Origin: Stenotrophomonas acidaminiphila
GTDB lineage: Bacteria > Pseudomonadota > Gammaproteobacteria > Xanthomonadales > Xanthomonadaceae
DNA length: 64,000 bases
NCBI GenBank assembly: GCA_002951995.1
Contig: CP019797.1
Span: 914,501 to 978,500, forward strand
Direction: 5' to 3'
Shown: piece by piece, positions 9,384-21,900 of the stretch
How the letters are laid out: every line of letters starts with the position of its first letter
Position numbering within the stretch: the stretch's first letter is position 1
The notes under the pieces: generated by a model
Databases searched by the model: none
Seen by the model: the letters and a program-made list of their open reading frames with translations, nothing else
What the model was told of the DNA's origin: nothing
Made by a program: the position numbers and the translations under genes

Positions 9384-9402
9384 ACCTGCGACCTTGGTCC
9401 AG

Positions 9403-9432
9403 TTGGGGCGGGGCGGGCGGATCAGGCATAAT
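9403..9432 (+). promoter_or_regulatory. possible sigma-70 promoter for icd
   Basis: TTGGGG (9403-9408), 18-base spacer, CATAAT (9427-9432), 82 bases before the icd ATG. Only partly consensus; called by eye. Confidence 0.3.
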
Positions 9433-9513
9433 TGACAGTTGAAACTTTTGGATGCGCCTGATCCCGGGCTGCCGGCCGGCGCACGCTCCCCCTCCCAGTT
9501 CGGAACCCAAATC

Positions 9514-10518
9514 ATGACGCAGACAATCACCGTCATCCGCGGCGATGGCATCGGCCCGGAAATCATGGACGCCACCCTGTTCGTGCTCGACAAGCTCGGC
9601 GCGGGGCTGTCCTACGAGTTCGCCGATGCCGGCCTGGCCGCGCTGGAAAAGCACGGTGAGCTGATCCCGGCCAGCACGCTGGAATCGATCAAGAAGAACA
9701 AGGTCGCGCTGAAGAGCCCGCTGACCACCCCGGTCGGCGGTGGCTTCAGCTCGATCAACGTGGCCCTGCGCCGCCAGTTCGACCTGTACGCGAACGTGCG
9801 CCCGGCGATCTCGTTCCCGAACACCAAGTCGCGCTACGAGAACGTCGACCTGATCACCGTGCGCGAGAACACCGAAGGCGCCTACCTGTCCGAAGGCCAG
9901 GAAGTCTCGGCTGACGGCGAGACCGCGTTCTCCGGCACCCGCATCACCCGCAAGGGTTCCGAGCGCATCGTGCGCTACGCCTTCGAGCTGGCCCGCAGCA
10001 CCGGCCGCAAGAAGGTCACCGCCGTGCACAAGGCCAACATCATCAAGTCGACCTCGGGCCTGTTCCTGAACGTCGCCCGCGAAGTGGCCGCGAAGTACCC
10101 GGAAATCGAGTTCCAGGAAATGATCGTGGACAACGCCTGCATGCAGCTGGTGATGCGTCCCGAGCAGTTCGACGTAATCGTCACCACCAACCTGTTCGGC
10201 GACATCATCTCCGACCTGTGCGCCGGCCTGGTCGGCGGCCTGGGCCTGGCCCCGGGCGCCAACATCGGCGAGACCGCGGCCATTTTCGAGGCCGTGCACG
10301 GCACCGCGCCGGACATCGCCGGCAAGGGCATCGCCAACCCGTGCGCGCTGCTGCTGGGCGCCGCGCAGATGCTGGACCACGTCGGCCAGCCGCAGAACGC
10401 CGAGCGCCTGCGCAAGGCCATCGTCGCCACCATGGAAGCCAGGGATTCGCTGACCGGCGACCTCGGCGGCACCGGCGGCACCATGGACTTCGCCCGGGCC
10501 ATCGCCAGCCGGCTGTAA
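9514..10518 (+). CDS. icd: NAD-dependent isocitrate dehydrogenase
   Basis: 334 residues from the ATG at 9514 (MTQTITVIRGDGIGPEIMD). The upstream in-frame ATG at 9439 adds an unrelated leader and is rejected. It is a short, homodimeric-type isocitrate/isopropylmalate dehydrogenase. It has the substrate segment FSSINVALRRQFDLYANVRP, the ENTEGAY motif, VHKANI, the metal-binding D in FGDIISDL, and the cofactor segment EAVHGTAPDIAGKGIANP. In xanthomonads enzymes of this form use NAD and oxidatively decarboxylate isocitrate in the TCA cycle. It stands alone between intergenic regions, with a strong terminator behind it. LeuB is excluded mainly by the SSINVALR segment and by context. Confidence 0.88.
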   Translation: MTQTITVIRGDGIGPEIMDATLFVLDKLGAGLSYEFADAGLAALEKHGELIPASTLESIKKNKVALKSPLTTPVGGGFSSINVALRRQFDLYANVRPAISFPNTKSRYENVDLITVRENTEGAYLSEGQEVSADGETAFSGTRITRKGSERIVRYAFELARSTGRKKVTAVHKANIIKSTSGLFLNVAREVAAKYPEIEFQEMIVDNACMQLVMRPEQFDVIVTTNLFGDIISDLCAGLVGGLGLAPGANIGETAAIFEAVHGTAPDIAGKGIANPCALLLGAAQMLDHVGQPQNAERLRKAIVATMEARDSLTGDLGGTGGTMDFARAIASRL

Positions 10519-10540
10519 GGCGCGCGCGGTTGTGGATGGA

Positions 10541-10569
10541 AAGAAGGGCGCCGCTGGCGCCCTTCTTCG
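10541..10569 (+). terminator. terminator after icd
   Basis: 12-bp perfect stem (10541-10552 with 10556-10567) and a 3-base loop. It lies between convergent icd and yccA and may serve both strands, although the T-tract is short. Confidence 0.7.
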
Positions 10570-10667
10570 TTCATCGGCTGCCATGCCCGCCGCGAGCGCG
10601 CTGGCCTGGCGGGCGGTTGATCGGCCGGCGGCGGCGTTGCTGCCGGCCGCGTGCGGTGGCGGTGCGG

Positions 10668-11429
10668 TCAGTTGCGCGACTGCAGCTTGGACAGCAGGCG
10701 CAGGAACTCGATGTACAGCCACACCAGCGTCACCATCAGCCCGAACGCGCCGTACCACTCCATGTACTTCGGTGCGCCGGCTTCCACGCCGCTTTCGATG
10801 AAGTCGAAATCCAGCACCAGGTTCAGGGCGGCGATCACCACCACGAACAGGCTGAAGCCGATGCCGATCAGGCCGGACTGGTGGATGTAGGGGATCTGGA
10901 TGTTGAACAGGCCCAGTACGATCGTGGCCAGGTACACCAGGGCGATGCCGCCGGTGGCCGCGACCACGCCGAGCTTGAAGTTCTCGGTGGCCTTGATCAG
11001 CCCGTTGCGGTAGGCGAACAGCAGCGCAAACAGGGTGCCGAAGGTCAGCAGGACCGCCTGGAACACGATGCCCTGGAAGCGTGCCTCGTAGAGTGCCGAA
11101 ATGGTGCCCAGGAACAGGCCCTCCGCCAGCGCATAGAGCGGCGCGCTGACCGGTGCCCACTGCTTCTTGAAGATGGTGACCATGGCCAGCACGAAGCCGC
11201 CGATCAGGCCGCCCCACAGGTACAGGCGCGCGCCGCTGGCGAGCTCGCCGGTATCGGTCAGCGCCTGGTTCCAGGCGAAGGCCGCGGTGATCACCGCCAG
11301 CAGCAACAGCAGGCCGGTCTTGTTGACGGTGCCGTTGAGGGTCATCGCCCCGGCGCCGCGCGCGACCACCGCGCCGCTGCCGGGGTCGAGGAAGGTGGAA
11401 TCGGAGAGGGCTGGGTTGCCGCTGCGCAC
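10668..11429 (-). CDS. yccA: Bax inhibitor-1/YccA family inner-membrane protein
   Basis: 253 residues with a soluble N-terminal tail of about 35 residues and seven hydrophobic segments, the BI-1 (UPF0005) topology. Diagnostic pieces are YALAEGLFLGTISALYE and the C-terminal LVWLYIEFLRLLSKL. In E. coli, YccA interacts with FtsH and HflKC and modulates membrane-protein quality control. No enzyme activity is implied. It is a monocistronic minus-strand gene convergent with icd. Confidence 0.88.
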   Translation of the reverse strand: MRSGNPALSDSTFLDPGSGAVVARGAGAMTLNGTVNKTGLLLLLAVITAAFAWNQALTDTGELASGARLYLWGGLIGGFVLAMVTIFKKQWAPVSAPLYALAEGLFLGTISALYEARFQGIVFQAVLLTFGTLFALLFAYRNGLIKATENFKLGVVAATGGIALVYLATIVLGLFNIQIPYIHQSGLIGIGFSLFVVVIAALNLVLDFDFIESGVEAGAPKYMEWYGAFGLMVTLVWLYIEFLRLLSKLQSRN

Positions 11430-11496
11430 GTGGGGCTCCTGGGGCGTGTATGGATGCCGGCAGCATAACCAACTGCCGCCGCGATGAAATCCGCCG

Positions 11497-11525
11497 TTGA
11501 CAGGCCGCTCCGTACTCCCGACAAT
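11497..11525 (+). promoter_or_regulatory. sigma-70 promoter of the tRNA cluster
   Basis: TTGACA (11497-11502), 17-base spacer, GACAAT (11520-11525), 37 bases before tRNA-Pro. The -35 is perfect and the spacing ideal. Confidence 0.75.
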
Positions 11526-11562
11526 AGCCGACCTTTCGGGGGAACCTCGGGAGATTCACCGC

Positions 11563-11639
11563 CGGGGTATAGCGCAGTCTGGTAGCGCGCCTGCTTTGGG
11601 AGCAGGATGTCGGGGGTTCGAATCCCTCTACCCCGACCA
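11563..11639 (+). tRNA. tRNA-Pro (TGG)
   Basis: 77 nt including encoded CCA. The acceptor arm CGGGGTA/TACCCCG pairs fully; the anticodon loop TTTGGGA gives TGG; the T-loop is GTTCGAATC. First gene of the cluster. Confidence 0.97.
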
Positions 11640-11683
11640 TCCGACGCGACCAGCGCGTGTTGGAGTGCGACGATCCGGTCAGA

Positions 11684-11760
11684 GCGCCCGTAGCTCAACT
11701 GGATAGAGCACCGGCCTTCTAAGCCGGCGGTTACAGGTTCGATTCCTGTCGGGCGCGCCA
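11684..11760 (+). tRNA. tRNA-Arg (TCT)
   Basis: 77 nt with encoded CCA; acceptor arm GCGCCCG/CGGGCGC; anticodon TCT. 44 bases after tRNA-Pro. Confidence 0.97.
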
Positions 11761-11793
11761 ATCGGCGCAAGCGGTGGGTTGTAGTTTTCAGTG

Positions 11794-11869
11794 GTGGCTG
11801 TAGCTCAGTTGGTTAGAGTACTGGATTGTGATTCCAGTGGTCGGGGTTCGAATCCCCTCAGCCACCCCA
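11794..11869 (+). tRNA. tRNA-His (GTG)
   Basis: 76 nt with encoded CCA; acceptor arm GTGGCTG/CAGCCAC with discriminator C, the identity feature of tRNA-His; anticodon GTG. Confidence 0.97.
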
Positions 11870-11950
11870 TTGAACAGAAAGATGCCGGAACATGCGTTCC
11901 GGGGTTGAAGGAACTGAAGGGTGCAGGTATCATTTGCCCCCTGATTTTCA

Positions 11951-12026
<76 letters not shown>

Positions 12027-12032
12027 ACACAG

Positions 12033-12066
12033 ACAGCCACCTGGCACAGCCCGGTGGCTGTTTTCC
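12033..12066 (+). terminator. terminator after tRNA-Lys copy 1
   Basis: 9-bp stem (12033-12041 with 12053-12061), 11-base loop, TTTT following. It separates the first five tRNAs from the second Lys copy. Confidence 0.6.
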
Positions 12067-12137
12067 TCCAGAGTGGGGATCCTGCATTTTGCCGCAGGAA
12101 CCAGGTGTCGCAGGCGACTGCGCACACCCATGTTTCA

Positions 12138-12213
12138 GGGCTGTTAGCTCAGTTGGTAGAGCAGTTGACTCTTAATCAATAGGTCCAAGGTTCGAATCCT
12201 TGACAGCCCACCA
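12138..12213 (+). tRNA. tRNA-Lys (CTT), copy 2
   Basis: 76 nt with encoded CCA. It differs from copy 1 by a compensated acceptor-stem pair (GGGCTGT/ACAGCCC, a C-G pair replaced by T-A) and one base just after the anticodon arm. Anticodon CTT. Confidence 0.97.
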
Positions 12214-12218
12214 GACAA

Positions 12219-12246
12219 GGGCACCCGCTCCGGCGGGTGCCCTTTT
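12219..12246 (+). terminator. terminator after tRNA-Lys copy 2
   Basis: 10-bp perfect stem (12219-12228 with 12233-12242), TCCG loop, TTTT tail. Confidence 0.85.
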
Positions 12247-12398
12247 CTCTGCCTGGTGGCAGGCATGGCCGGAGCGTGCCGGTGTCCCCGGCTGGCCGAT
12301 GCCGCGGATGCCGGTGGCGGGTGGCGCGATCGCATGCCGCGGAAGGCGCGCCTCCGGCGTTCTTTTTGCCCGCAGGTCTGCAACAATGCCGGCCGGAC

Positions 12399-12483
<85 letters not shown>

Positions 12484-12651
12484 TCCGTGTGTCGGCCGGA
12501 TGTTCCCCGGGCGCGCCTGTCCGGGGGCAGGCTGGAAGCGCCAGCCGGAATCGGCGAAACTACAGGGCTGCGGCGGAATCATGTCCGTCGGAAACCGTTC
12601 ATCTTCCACATCGTACCGGGGGCCAGGGCGCCACCGGTGGCAGGAGTCCAC

Positions 12652-13947
12652 ATGCAAGCTTCGATCGAATCCACCGGCAACCTGGAACGCCGCCTGACCT
12701 TCTCCCTGCCGGAGGAGCGCCTGCAGAGCCACATCAGTGGCCGGCTCGGCGAGATCGCGCGCACCGTGCGCATCAAGGGCTTCCGTCCGGGCAAGGTGCC
12801 GGCCAAGGTGGTCGAGCAGCGTTTTGGCCAGCAGGTGCGCGCCGAAGCGATGGACGGCCTGCTGCGCGAGACCTTCGACGCCGCGCTGCGCGAGCATGAG
12901 CTGCGCATTGCCGGCACCCCGCGCATCGACAAGGCCGGCGAGGGCGAGTTCGATTTCGTGGCCACCGTCGAGCTGGTGCCGGACTTCGGCGATGTCGACG
13001 TGACCAAGCTGACCGTGGTGCGCCACAGCGCCGAAGTCACCGACGCCGACATCGACCAGATGATCGAGAACCTGCGCCAGCAGCGCCGCACCTGGAAGGC
13101 GGTCGCGCGTGGCGCGCAGGAAGGCGACCTGGTCGCGCTGGAAACCTGGTCGCAGGCCGGTGACGAACGCCTGCCGGCCGAAGGCGCCGAGCAGGGCACC
13201 ATCATCATCGGCCAGGGCATGATGTTCGAGCAGATCGAGCAGGGTCTGGTCGGCCTGGCCAAGGGCGAGGAAAAGACCCTGGACGTCGCGTTCCCGGCCG
13301 ACTGGCGCGTTCCGGCGCTGGCCGGCAAGAACGTCAAGGTCACGGTCAAGGCCACCGAGGTGTCCGAGCCGGTGGTGCCGGAGGTCGATGCGGCCTTCAT
13401 CAAGAGCTTCGGCGTGAAGAACGGTGAGCTGGCGCAGTTCCGCGCCGACATCCGCGCCAACCTGGAGCGCGAGCTCAAGGGCGCGCTGATGAACCGCCTG
13501 CGCCGCGAAGTGGGCGAGCAGCTGATCGCCGCCTACGCCTCGGTCGAGCTGCCGCCGCGCCTGGTCGAGAACGAAGCCCGCGCCATGCTGGCCCAGCAGA
13601 TCGACGCCATCCGCCGCCAGGGCGGCAACCCGGGCCAGGTGCCGGCCGACGCCCACGAGGGCTTCAAGGACGCCGCCTCCAAGCGCGTGCTGGTCGGCCT
13701 GCTGGTCGGCGAAGTCGCACGCCGCAACGACCTGCGCCTGGACCCGAAGCGCCTGAATGAAACCATGCGCCTGATCGCCTCGACCTACGAAGAGCCCGAG
13801 CAGGTCATTGAGATGTACCGCAACGACCCCCAGCTGATGAGTGGCCTGCAGAACCGCGTGATGGAAGAGCAGGTCATCGACTGGATCGCCGAGCGTGCCC
13901 AGCACACCGAGCAGGTGCTGACGTTCCAGGAAGCGATCCGCCCGTAA
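12652..13947 (+). CDS. tig: trigger factor
   Basis: 431 residues from the ATG at 12652 ([17 protein letters not shown]). The ribosome-binding signature GFRPGKVP at about 43-50 is intact. It is followed by the FKBP-type PPIase domain (about 155-240, with VALETW and [20 protein letters not shown]) and the helical C-terminal chaperone domain. It docks at ribosomal protein L23 and shields nascent chains. The frame is open upstream through tRNA-Leu, but the family N-terminus and the preceding GGAG fix the start. The order tig-clpP-clpX-lon is classical. Confidence 0.97.
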   Translation: MQASIESTGNLERRLTFSLPEERLQSHISGRLGEIARTVRIKGFRPGKVPAKVVEQRFGQQVRAEAMDGLLRETFDAALREHELRIAGTPRIDKAGEGEFDFVATVELVPDFGDVDVTKLTVVRHSAEVTDADIDQMIENLRQQRRTWKAVARGAQEGDLVALETWSQAGDERLPAEGAEQGTIIIGQGMMFEQIEQGLVGLAKGEEKTLDVAFPADWRVPALAGKNVKVTVKATEVSEPVVPEVDAAFIKSFGVKNGELAQFRADIRANLERELKGALMNRLRREVGEQLIAAYASVELPPRLVENEARAMLAQQIDAIRRQGGNPGQVPADAHEGFKDAASKRVLVGLLVGEVARRNDLRLDPKRLNETMRLIASTYEEPEQVIEMYRNDPQLMSGLQNRVMEEQVIDWIAERAQHTEQVLTFQEAIRP

Positions 13948-14019
13948 GGCGGTCGCTCCACCCGCCCCGCGCCCCGGCGCGGGGTGATGTTTCCCCGTCA
14001 AGATTAGGTGCCCCACGTA

Positions 14020-14646
14020 ATGGACAACCGAGCCAAAGCCCTGAACCTGGTTCCCATGGTGGTCGAACAGACCAGCCGCGGCGAGCGCGCCTATGACATC
14101 TATTCGCGCCTGCTGAAGGAGCGCCTGATCTTCCTGGTCGGCCCGATCGACGACCACATGGCGAACCTGGTGGTGGCGCAGCTGCTGTTCCTGGAAGCGG
14201 AGAACCCGGAAAAGGACATCAGCATCTACATCAACTCGCCCGGTGGCGTGGTCACCGCCGGCATGGCGATCTACGACACCATGCAGTACATCAAGCCGGA
14301 CGTGAGCACCATCTGCGTCGGCCAGGCCGCCTCGATGGGCGCGCTGCTGCTGGCGGCGGGCGCGCCCGGCAAGCGCTTCGCGCTGCCCAATTCGCGGGTG
14401 ATGATCCACCAGCCGCTGGGCGGCTTCCAGGGCCAGGCCACCGACATCGACATCCACGCCCGCGAGATCCTGACCCTGCGCGCGCGCCTGAACGAGGTGC
14501 TGGCCAAGCACACCGGGCAGTCGCTGGAGACCATCGCGCGCGACACCGAGCGCGACAACTTCAAGAGCGCCGCCGATGCCCAGGCCTATGGTCTGGTGGA
14601 CCAGGTCCTGGAGCGGCGTCCCGACGAGTCGATCCAGCCGGCGTGA
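14020..14646 (+). CDS. clpP: ATP-dependent Clp protease proteolytic subunit
   Basis: 208 residues from the ATG at 14020 ([17 protein letters not shown]). A GTG four codons earlier (14008) is also in frame. Catalytic Ser105 in [10 protein letters not shown] and His130 in RVMIHQP; the catalytic Asp lies in the RDTERDNF segment. [11 protein letters not shown] is the glycine-rich strand. Fourteen subunits form the degradation barrel served by ClpX, encoded next. The N-terminal residues before LVPMVVEQ are the usual propeptide. Confidence 0.96.
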   Translation: MDNRAKALNLVPMVVEQTSRGERAYDIYSRLLKERLIFLVGPIDDHMANLVVAQLLFLEAENPEKDISIYINSPGGVVTAGMAIYDTMQYIKPDVSTICVGQAASMGALLLAAGAPGKRFALPNSRVMIHQPLGGFQGQATDIDIHAREILTLRARLNEVLAKHTGQSLETIARDTERDNFKSAADAQAYGLVDQVLERRPDESIQPA

Positions 14647-14772
14647 CCGGCGCAAGTAGCCGAAAACACGGCGTTTTCTGCAGGGTCGGAAGTGGACTGG
14701 CGTCCATCCGGCCCTGTGCTATTCTCGAAATCGAACCCCCTGTTCACGGGGGAGCAACTGGGTAAGCGAAGC

Positions 14773-16053
<1,281 letters not shown>

Positions 16054-16130
16054 ATAGGCTGTTCGAGCCTCCTGTCCGGGCGGGATGAAGCCCGGTTCAG
16101 GTGCTTCCCCGACGCCACTTGCATCACCCC

Positions 16131-16166
16131 GCCGATGGCCCCATAACGGGGCCATCGGCTTTTTTC
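16131..16166 (+). terminator. terminator between clpX and lon
   Basis: 12-bp perfect stem (16131-16142 with 16148-16159), 5-base loop, six Ts. It ends 32 bases before the lon ATG, so it separates the two genes or acts as an attenuator in the lon leader. Confidence 0.85.
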
Positions 16167-16198
16167 ATGGCCACCCCCGAATCCAAGTGGAGCCCCCC

Positions 16199-18655
<2,457 letters not shown>

Positions 18656-18704
18656 TGATGAACGCAAAATCCCTTGAAACCCGCGTCGTTATTGGCTTTT
18701 CGGC

Positions 18705-18732
18705 TTGCGTGGGTAGGGGGCGCTGGTATAAA
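18705..18732 (+). promoter_or_regulatory. promoter of hupB
   Basis: TTGCGT (18705-18710), 16-base spacer, TATAAA (18727-18732). It is in the 204-base gap after lon and leaves a leader of about 120 bases before hupB. Confidence 0.6.
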
Positions 18733-18859
18733 AGTGCGACTCACGCGCCCGCTCGATGAGCGGGCGACGTGTTTGCAGGATCTTACGGCCGCCGCCACTG
18801 CGATGGCGACGACCCATCCAATCTATTCCGCGGATTGCCGCATAGGGAGTTATTACATA

Positions 18860-19132
18860 ATGAACAAGACCGAATTGATCGACGGCGTTGCCGCTGCTGC
18901 TGACCTCTCCAAGGCCGAAGCCGGCCGTGCGGTCGATGCCGTCGTCGCCGAGATCACCAAGGCGCTGAAGAAGGGCGATGCCGTGACGCTGGTGGGTTTC
19001 GGTACCTTCCAGGTCCGCGAGCGCGCCGAGCGCACCGGTCGCAACCCGAAGACCGGCGACACCATCAAGATCGCCGCTTCGAAAAATCCTGCCTTCAAGG
19101 CTGGTAAAGCCCTGAAGGACGCTGTAAACTAA
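18860..19132 (+). CDS. hupB: DNA-binding protein HU
   Basis: 90 residues from the ATG at 18860 ([18 protein letters not shown]). Full HU fold with the [21 protein letters not shown] arm region (two pieces around residues 46-66) and the C-terminal [13 protein letters not shown]. The dimer bends DNA and compacts the nucleoid. Longer frames from upstream codons are not HU-like. tRNA-Val begins only 12 bases after the stop, so the hup transcript probably continues into the tRNAs. Confidence 0.97.
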   Translation: MNKTELIDGVAAAADLSKAEAGRAVDAVVAEITKALKKGDAVTLVGFGTFQVRERAERTGRNPKTGDTIKIAASKNPAFKAGKALKDAVN

Positions 19133-19144
19133 GCGGCTCACCGG

Positions 19145-19219
19145 GGGTGCTTAGCTCAGTGGTAGAGCGTCTCCCTTACAAGGAGAGGGTCGGGGGTTCG
19201 AAACCCTCAGCACCCACCA
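19145..19219 (+). tRNA. tRNA-Val (TAC)
   Basis: 75 nt with encoded CCA; acceptor arm GGGTGCT/AGCACCC; anticodon TAC. It starts 12 bases after hupB with no promoter between them. Confidence 0.97.
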
Positions 19220-19250
19220 CGTAAAAGCACCGTCGAGCAGTATTGAAAGT

Positions 19251-19327
19251 GGAGCGGTAGTTCAGCTGGTTAGAATGCTGGCCTGTCACGCCGGAGGTCG
19301 CGGGTTCGAGTCCCGTCCGCTCCGCCA
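19251..19327 (+). tRNA. tRNA-Asp (GTC), copy 1
   Basis: 77 nt with encoded CCA; acceptor arm GGAGCGG/CCGCTCC; anticodon GTC. Identical to the next two copies. Confidence 0.97.
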
Positions 19328-19335
19328 GTTTCAAG

Positions 19336-19360
19336 AAGGCCCCTGAGCGATCGGGGCCTT
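19336..19360 (+). terminator. terminator-like hairpin between tRNA-Asp copies 1 and 2
   Basis: 8-bp stem (19336-19343 with 19353-19360) followed by a T-rich but interrupted tract; probably leaky. Confidence 0.45.
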
Positions 19361-19409
19361 GCTTTCTCTCCACCTTCCGGGGTGGTGCTGGAGGCGAACA
19401 ATCAAGTGC

Positions 19410-19486
19410 GGAGCGGTAGTTCAGCTGGTTAGAATGCTGGCCTGTCACGCCGGAGGTCGCGGGTTCGAGTCCCGTCCGCTCCGCCA
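19410..19486 (+). tRNA. tRNA-Asp (GTC), copy 2
   Basis: 77 nt with CCA, identical to copy 1; 82 bases of unrelated spacer precede it. Confidence 0.97.
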
Positions 19487-19554
19487 GTTCCACCCGCCAC
19501 TGCATGCAGTGGCACCCCGGTCGCGATGTCGGCCGGTAGCAGGTTGCAATATGC

Positions 19555-19631
19555 GGAGCGGTAGTTCAGCTGGTTAGAATGCTGGCCTGTCACGCCGGAG
19601 GTCGCGGGTTCGAGTCCCGTCCGCTCCGCCA
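19555..19631 (+). tRNA. tRNA-Asp (GTC), copy 3
   Basis: 77 nt with CCA, identical to copies 1 and 2; 68-base spacer before it, strong terminator after it. Confidence 0.97.
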
Positions 19632-19640
19632 TTGATTCGA

Positions 19641-19671
19641 AGCCCCGGGCAGAAGCCCGGGGCTTTTTTTT
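19641..19671 (+). terminator. terminator of the tRNA-Val/Asp unit
   Basis: 10-bp perfect stem (19641-19650 with 19655-19664), AGAA loop and a long T-tract: a textbook intrinsic terminator. Confidence 0.95.
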
Positions 19672-19818
19672 GGCCCTGCTAGGCCGGGGCCGCGCTCACG
19701 GCGTCGACGCCGCGCAGTGCCGCGGGCTTGGGCCGCGGCAGCGCACGGCGCGCCGGTTGGGAGTCAGGCGGGAAGCGGGTTACACTGCCCGGCTCGCCAA
19801 TCAGGCCTTGATTTTCCC

Positions 19819-21789
19819 ATGCTGCAGAAACTCCGCGACAAGACCTCGGGCTGGATCGTGACCGTGATCCTGGGGCTGCTGATGATTCCGTTCCTGTTCG
19901 TGATCGACAACAGCTATCTGGGCGGTGTCGGTGCGCAGAACGTCGCCAAGGTATCGGCACCGCCGTCGTGGTGGCGCTCGGCACCGTCGTGGTGGCCGAT
20001 GTCGTTCCTGTGGAACCACCATGAGATCAGCGTCGAGGATTTCCGCACGCGCTTCGAGCAGGCGCGCATGGAGGCCCGCCAGCAGCAGGGTGACAACTTC
20101 GATCCGCGCGAGTTCGAGACCACCGAGAACAAGCTGGCCGTGCTCGACCAGCTGATCGACGAGCAGGTGGTGCGGCTGGCCGCCGAAGACGCGCGGATCG
20201 TCATCGGCGACGAGGCGGTGCGCAATTACATCGCCGCGATCCCGCAGTTCCAGCGCGACGGCAAGTTCGACCCCGAGCAGTACCGCCTGGTGCTGGCGCA
20301 GAGCCAGCCGCCGCGCACCCCGGCGATGTTCGACCAGGTGGTGCGCACCAGCCTGCAGCAGTCGATCATCCCGACCGCGCTGGCGCAGTCGGGCTTCGCC
20401 ACCAAGGGCGAGAGCGAGCGCCTGCTGAAGCTGCTGGGCGAGACGCGCGACGTGGAGTTCGCCATGCTGCCCGCGCCGGAGGCCGACACCGCGGCGGTGG
20501 ACGACGCGCAGATCAAGCAGTGGTACGAAACCCACACCCGCGACTTCATGCAGCCCGAGAGCGTGTCCATCGAGTACGTCGAGCTGGACGCCGCGCGCAT
20601 GCCGGCCGCCACGCCCGCGGACGAGGCGGCCCTGCGCCGCCGCTATGAGGAAGAGAAGGCCCGCTTCGTCAAGCCGGAGCAGCGCCTGGCCTCGCACATC
20701 CTGGTCAGCGCCGGCAGCGACGCCGCCGCGCAGAAGGCCGCCGAAGCCAAGGCCGCCAAGCTGGCCGCCGAGGCCAGGCAGCCGGGCGCCGACTTCGCCG
20801 CGCTGGCCAAGGCCAATTCCGACGATCCGGGTTCCAAGGCCGAAGGCGGCGACCTGGGCTGGGTCGAACACGGCGTGATGGTCAAGCCGTTCGAGGATGC
20901 GCTGTTCGCGATGCAGCCGGGTGAGATCAGTGGCCCGGTGAAGACCGAGTTCGGTTACCACGTGCTGAAGCTGCGCGAGGTCAAGGGCGGCGAAGGACGT
21001 CCGTTCGAGGAAGTGCGCGACCAGCTGGCGGCCGAACAGCTGCAGGCCGATACCGAGCGCGCGTTCAACGAACTCGGCGGCCGCCTGGTGGACCTGGTCT
21101 ACAAGAACCCGACCGTGCTTGAGTCGGCAGCCAAGGAAGTGGGCTTGCCGGTGCAGACCCTGGGCCCGTTCACCCGCGCCACCGCCAGCGGCATCGCCGC
21201 CAACCCGGCGGTGCTGCGCGCGGCCTTCTCCGACGCGCTGAAGGAGGACGGCACGGTCAGCGACCCGATCGAACTGGGGCCGAACCACAACGTGATGATC
21301 CGCGTGACCGCGCATACGCCCGAGCAGGCCATCCCGCTGGCGCAGGCGCGCGAGAAGGTGATCGCCGCGGTGCGCGCGCACCGTACCGAGGAAGCGGCGA
21401 AGAAGGCGGCCGATGCGCTGCTGGCCAAGCTGCAGGCGGGGCAGACGCTGCAGGCGCTGGCCGAGGGCGAGAAGCTGCAGTTGCTGCCGATGCCGGGCCT
21501 GCCGCGCTCGGCGCCGATGCCGACGGCTGCCGCCAACCGGGCGGTGTTCAGCGTGGTGCCGCCGTCCGAGGGCAAGCCCAGCTACGGCAAGGTGGAGCTG
21601 GACGACGGGCGTTATGCGGTCTTCGCGGTGACCAAGGTCACCCCGGGCGACCTCAAGGAAGTGCCGGAGCCGCAGCTGGCGATGCTGAAGCAGCAGCTGA
21701 GCCAGATCGACGGCGCGGCGGCGGCCAAGGCGTTCGTCGATGGCCTGCGCAAGCGCTTCAAGGTCCAGGTGCAGGAATCCCAGCTCTGA
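19819..21789 (+). CDS. ppiD: peptidyl-prolyl isomerase/periplasmic chaperone PpiD
   Basis: 656 residues from the ATG at 19819 (MLQKLRDKTSGWIVTVILG). One N-terminal membrane anchor (about 11-33), a SurA-like helical domain (about 70-200), and a parvulin domain (about 290-395) with ASHILVSAG, EGGDLGWVEHGVMV and TEFGYHVLKL. The remaining C-terminal part is helical. It helps proteins emerging from SecYEG. A tryptophan-rich insert (PPSWWRSAPSWWPM) just after the membrane segment is unusual. The position after hup and the tRNA genes is conserved in xanthomonads. Confidence 0.93.
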   Translation: MLQKLRDKTSGWIVTVILGLLMIPFLFVIDNSYLGGVGAQNVAKVSAPPSWWRSAPSWWPMSFLWNHHEISVEDFRTRFEQARMEARQQQGDNFDPREFETTENKLAVLDQLIDEQVVRLAAEDARIVIGDEAVRNYIAAIPQFQRDGKFDPEQYRLVLAQSQPPRTPAMFDQVVRTSLQQSIIPTALAQSGFATKGESERLLKLLGETRDVEFAMLPAPEADTAAVDDAQIKQWYETHTRDFMQPESVSIEYVELDAARMPAATPADEAALRRRYEEEKARFVKPEQRLASHILVSAGSDAAAQKAAEAKAAKLAAEARQPGADFAALAKANSDDPGSKAEGGDLGWVEHGVMVKPFEDALFAMQPGEISGPVKTEFGYHVLKLREVKGGEGRPFEEVRDQLAAEQLQADTERAFNELGGRLVDLVYKNPTVLESAAKEVGLPVQTLGPFTRATASGIAANPAVLRAAFSDALKEDGTVSDPIELGPNHNVMIRVTAHTPEQAIPLAQAREKVIAAVRAHRTEEAAKKAADALLAKLQAGQTLQALAEGEKLQLLPMPGLPRSAPMPTAAANRAVFSVVPPSEGKPSYGKVELDDGRYAVFAVTKVTPGDLKEVPEPQLAMLKQQLSQIDGAAAAKAFVDGLRKRFKVQVQESQL

Positions 21790-21800
21790 ACCCGGGACGC

Positions 21801-21869
21801 GCGGGGCGTTGCTGACAACGCCCCGCGGATCCGCTGATACAGAAAGCCCGGCGTAACGCCGGGCTTTCT
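21801..21869. terminator. two consecutive hairpins between ppiD and mltD
   Basis: First hairpin 21801-21810 with 21817-21826 (10 bp). Second hairpin 21841-21853 with 21857-21869 (13 bp perfect, TAA loop), with A-rich and T-rich flanks on opposite sides, so it works in both directions. This suits the convergent ppiD and mltD. Confidence 0.85.
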
Positions 21870-21900
21870 CGTTCCTGTCATTGGCGAGGACGGCAGCGTG

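Noticed and set aside
19251..19631. Attachment site or remnant of an integrative element in the tRNA-Asp array
   Set aside because: All three tRNAs are complete, no integrase or direct partial repeat lies nearby, and the flanking gene order is the conserved one.
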